17,588 nucleotides of DNA from Methylopumilus sp003533095 (GTDB lineage: Bacteria > Pseudomonadota > Gammaproteobacteria > Burkholderiales > Methylophilaceae), in the NCBI GenBank assembly GCA_963977845.1, contig CAXBPZ010000020.1, positions 1 to 17,588 of the forward strand. The letters run 5' to 3'. Both the position numbers and the translations under genes were made by a program. Shown one piece after another: positions 15,533-17,588 of this stretch. How positions within the stretch are numbered: the first letter of the stretch is position 1; every line of letters begins with the position of its first letter. The notes under the pieces are model-generated. The model made no database searches. It had not been told where the DNA came from and saw nothing but the letters and a program-made list of their open reading frames with translations.

Positions 15533-17290
15533 TTAATCGTGATATTCGGATTCAAGAGGGCTCACTTTATTTTCATCTTTGTTTGATGATACTTTTTTAA
15601 GTAAGTAATAATCCATCAATTTTCTCGCAATAGGGCCTGCTGTGGATCCACCATGACCCCCATTTTCAACAATGATAGCCACAGCAATAGTAGGCTCTTC
15701 CGCAGGGGCATAGGCAATAAATAGGGCGTGGTCACGATGCCTTTCATTCATGCGATTTGGATTATATTTTTGATTTTCTTTCATCTCAACCACTTGAGCC
15801 GTACCCGTTTTGGCAGCAATTTTATAAGCTGCGCCAGCACCGACACTTGCAGCAGTGCCTCCTGGTTGTGTTACATTCATCATGCCTTCTTTGACGAGCG
15901 CTAAATTCTCAGCTTTAAAATGTAATTCTCGAACTATTTTATTTTTAAATGTTTCTATTTTTCCAGTCTGACTATTTTTAATGGATTGTATAAGTCTTGG
16001 TTGGATCATGAGTCCTCCGTTAGCAAGTGTGGCTGCGGCTTCTGCTAATTGCATAGGTGTTACAAGTGTATAGCCTTGACCAATACTAGTAATGACGGTT
16101 TCACCCAAATACCAAGGTTGTTTAAATCTTTTTTGTTTCCATTCAGGTGAAGGGAGTAATCCAGCGCTTTCTCCGAACATATCAATATGGGTATTTTGAC
16201 CAAAGCCAAATTGAGATAAAAATTCAGATAATTTATTAATCCCTAACTCAATACCAAGTCCATAAAAAAATGTATCGCATGAAATGGTAATAGCCATCAC
16301 GATGTCTACTGTGCCATGGCCAAATGGTTTCCAGTCTTTATAGGTATGACCTGAATTAGGGAGTGTAAAAAAGCCAGGGTCCTTGATATTAAAAGGCGGT
16401 TTACGAATATCATTCTCTAAGGCTGCTAATGCTACAAAAGGTTTGATGGTTGATCCGGGAGGATATAAACCATTAATCGCGCGATTGAGCATTGGTTTAT
16501 CTAAGGATTCGTTGAGTAACTTCCATTCATCTACATCAATACCCCCTACAAATTGATTGGGATCAAAATTAGGGCGACTCACAAAGGCTAAGACTTCACC
16601 ATTTTTTGGATTCAAAGCGACGAGTGCTCCTCGATATTTATTAAAAGCATTTTCAGCAATCTCTTGTAAGTTTGAATCGATGGATAATGTAATCGAGTCC
16701 CCCTCAATAGAAGGCGTGCTATTTAAAATACGTACCGAATTTCCATTCGCATCAATTTCAACCTCTTGAAATCCAGTTGTTCCATGAAGCTGAGTCTCAT
16801 AATATTTTTCAATGCCTAGCTTACCTATAGAGTCAGTGCCTTTATAGTTTTGTTGCCAACCTAATTTTTTAATGGCTTCTTTATCTTCTTCATTGATACG
16901 ATTGATATGGCCAATGAGATGGGAAGCAAATGCTCCTTTAGGATAGCGCCTAAATAATCGAGATTTAATTTCTACACCTTCAAATCTTAATTTATTGGCT
17001 GCAAATCGGGCTGCTTCAGTTTCAGATAAATGTGTTTTGATAGGAATGCTATCAAGCGAAGAGCTTTCCTTTAAAACTTTTCTAAATTGTTTTAAATCAC
17101 CAGGAGTTAATTCAACAATAGGTTTTAAATTATCAATTGTTTTAAACTGTAAACCCATTCCTAATAAAATAGCCGCCTGAGAATAAGCTAAGTTAACTTT
17201 AAATTTTTTCATAAAAAAGAACTTGGAAATATCAGGTAATAAATCTAGAATCATTTGATATTTAACAAGATTTTTAATATATAATTCCAT
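15533..17290 (-). CDS. mrdA: Penicillin-binding protein 2 (MrdA) with aberrant N-terminus
   Basis: Peptidoglycan transpeptidase partner of RodA in the elongasome. From about residue 51 (TIDNLKPIV) the 585-residue frame is a clear PBP2: a pedestal domain with FEGVEIKSRLFRRYPKG (~103-119), YKGTDSIGKLGIEKYYE (~149-165) and LHGTTGFQEVEID, then the transpeptidase domain with S280-T-I-K283, S337-C-D339 and K494-T-G496. Residues 1-50 are unlike PBP2: no ~20-residue membrane anchor is obvious and the conserved RGxIxDRNG and SAYxLEITP region is absent, so about 55-60 residues are missing. Pieces resembling it lie in another frame (17142-17249), interrupted by stops. Possible explanations are mutation (a 5'-damaged pseudogene), sequence error or a true divergent start. 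The catalytic part is secure; the start is not. Confidence 0.85.
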   Translation of the reverse strand: MELYIKNLVKYQMILDLLPDISKFFFMKKFKVNLAYSQAAILLGMGLQFKTIDNLKPIVELTPGDLKQFRKVLKESSSLDSIPIKTHLSETEAARFAANKLRFEGVEIKSRLFRRYPKGAFASHLIGHINRINEEDKEAIKKLGWQQNYKGTDSIGKLGIEKYYETQLHGTTGFQEVEIDANGNSVRILNSTPSIEGDSITLSIDSNLQEIAENAFNKYRGALVALNPKNGEVLAFVSRPNFDPNQFVGGIDVDEWKLLNESLDKPMLNRAINGLYPPGSTIKPFVALAALENDIRKPPFNIKDPGFFTLPNSGHTYKDWKPFGHGTVDIVMAITISCDTFFYGLGIELGINKLSEFLSQFGFGQNTHIDMFGESAGLLPSPEWKQKRFKQPWYLGETVITSIGQGYTLVTPMQLAEAAATLANGGLMIQPRLIQSIKNSQTGKIETFKNKIVRELHFKAENLALVKEGMMNVTQPGGTAASVGAGAAYKIAAKTGTAQVVEMKENQKYNPNRMNERHRDHALFIAYAPAEEPTIAVAIIVENGGHGGSTAGPIARKLMDYYLLKKVSSNKDENKVSPLESEYHD

Positions 17291-17310
17291 ACGTTTAAAA
17301 TCATATTTTG

Positions 17311-17469
17311 TTAGGAAAAAGTCAAGTTGCTCCTAAATATAAATATAATTATATAAAAACAATTTATATTTTTTGAAGATGATTTCGAAACAGCTTTCTT
17401 GGTAACAGATGGTTTTGCAGCAGCCTTTTTGGATGCAACAGCTTTAGCTTTTGTCGTTTTTTTAGCCAT
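17311..17469 (-). CDS. Short Lys/Ala-rich histone H1-like protein with odd hydrophobic tail
   Basis: A 52-codon frame. The first ~33 residues (MAKKTTKAKAVASKKAAAKP, then SVTKKAVSKSSSK) are basic and Ala/Lys/Ser/Thr-rich, like bacterial H1-like nucleoid proteins or lysine-rich tails. The last ~19 residues suddenly become hydrophobic and aromatic (NINCFYIIIFIFRSNLTFS), unlike any H1-like protein I know. The switch falls at a run of six A's (reading strand). With one A fewer, the frame would stop two codons later, giving a compact basic protein, so a homopolymer slip or lost stop is possible. No strong ribosome site is seen. It lies 14 bp after an unrecognised gene's stop and 20 bp before the mrdA start. 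Confidence 0.5.
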   Translation of the reverse strand: MAKKTTKAKAVASKKAAAKPSVTKKAVSKSSSKNINCFYIIIFIFRSNLTFS

Positions 17470-17483
17470 TGTTATAAGTGTAA

Positions 17484-17588
17484 TTAATTGTTATATAAAT
17501 CTATGGTTATTGATGTCTTGATATCATCCAGTTCTATCTCTACACCATTCTCTAAATGATCAACCGATAATAGTTTCTCAGCCAGAAT
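17484..17588 (-). CDS. Unrecognised protein, C-terminal 34 residues only
   Basis: An open frame enters from the right edge and ends at TAA 17484-17486. The visible part runs from ILAEKLLSVDHLENGVEIEL to a DLYNN end. It is acidic, with plausible alternating beta-strand-like pattern (VEIELDDIKTSITIDLY), and has no tell-tale motif. I cannot name it. It does not look like MreD or another expected mrdA neighbour, although with 34 residues this is weak. It could be a spurious open frame. It reads in the same direction as the H1-like frame and mrdA. Confidence 0.4.
   Translation of the reverse strand: MLAEKLLSVDHLENGVEIELDDIKTSITIDLYNN

Noticed and set aside
17300..17325. TTGACT and TATGAT pair upstream of mrdA as a sigma70 promoter
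   Set aside because: The spacer is only 14 bp and the DNA is so AT-rich that such matches are expected by chance.
17335..17375. Inverted repeat AATATAAAT / ATTTATATT as a terminator
   Set aside because: The stem has only A-T pairs and a long loop, so it is too weak for an intrinsic terminator; likely a composition effect.
17291..17588. Mobile element, CRISPR array or tRNA at the odd right edge
   Set aside because: No direct-repeat array, transposase motif, terminal inverted repeat or cloverleaf sequence was seen in this stretch.

Overview
The window is an AT-rich, densely packed bacterial chromosome segment. It carries 17 complete or nearly complete conserved genes, a lipoprotein too short to stand out by length, and two weak or partial reading frames at the right edge. 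The gene set (Mpl, proteobacterial-type GshA, LptM beside LysA, RlpA-YbeD-LipB-LipA, MrdA-RodA) points to a Gram-negative proteobacterium with a DAP-type cell wall, lipopolysaccharide, glutathione and lipoate. Low GC, near-zero intergenic spacing and overlapping gene ends suggest a streamlined genome. My best guess is a betaproteobacterium of the Nitrosomonadales/Methylophilaceae type (OM43/Methylopumilus-like). That placement is inference from gene content and style, not from a marker gene.

Left part (1-2261, + strand): the 3' part of mpl (murein peptide recycling), a TonB-family protein and a thioredoxin-fold [2Fe-2S] ferredoxin form a tight operon. Facing it (2253-5170, - strand) is ispH-nudB-nadA-HIT, which covers the last isoprenoid step, a folate-precursor pyrophosphatase, quinolinate synthase and a HIT hydrolase. 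The two operons overlap tail to tail by 9 bp. purU (+) diverges from ispH across a short promoter gap and overlaps lysA tail to tail by 4 bp.

Right part (6118-17290, - strand): 13 genes read leftward almost without gaps. In transcription order they are mrdA, rodA, rlpA, ybeD, lipB, lipA, gshA, gshB, apbE, a NusG-domain-II protein, a Gx-family membrane protein, lptM and lysA. The only gap above 15 bp is the 50 bp before lptM, which holds a possible extended -10 promoter. The block joins rod-shape wall synthesis and septal-glycan trimming, lipoate synthesis, glutathione synthesis, a putative flavinylation/redox membrane module and lysine synthesis.

Right edge (17291-17588): this is not the mreBCD genes often found upstream of mrdA. 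It holds a short lysine/alanine-rich H1-like frame with an odd hydrophobic tail, and the last codons of an unrecognised protein.

Most of the window is ordinary housekeeping, and I found no clear new system. The strongest anomaly is mrdA. Its first ~50 residues do not look like PBP2 and lack the membrane anchor and the RGxIxDRNG region, while pieces resembling that missing region lie in a different frame, interrupted by stops. The second most interesting item is the apbE/NusG_II/Gx trio with an atypical ApbE metal-site motif.
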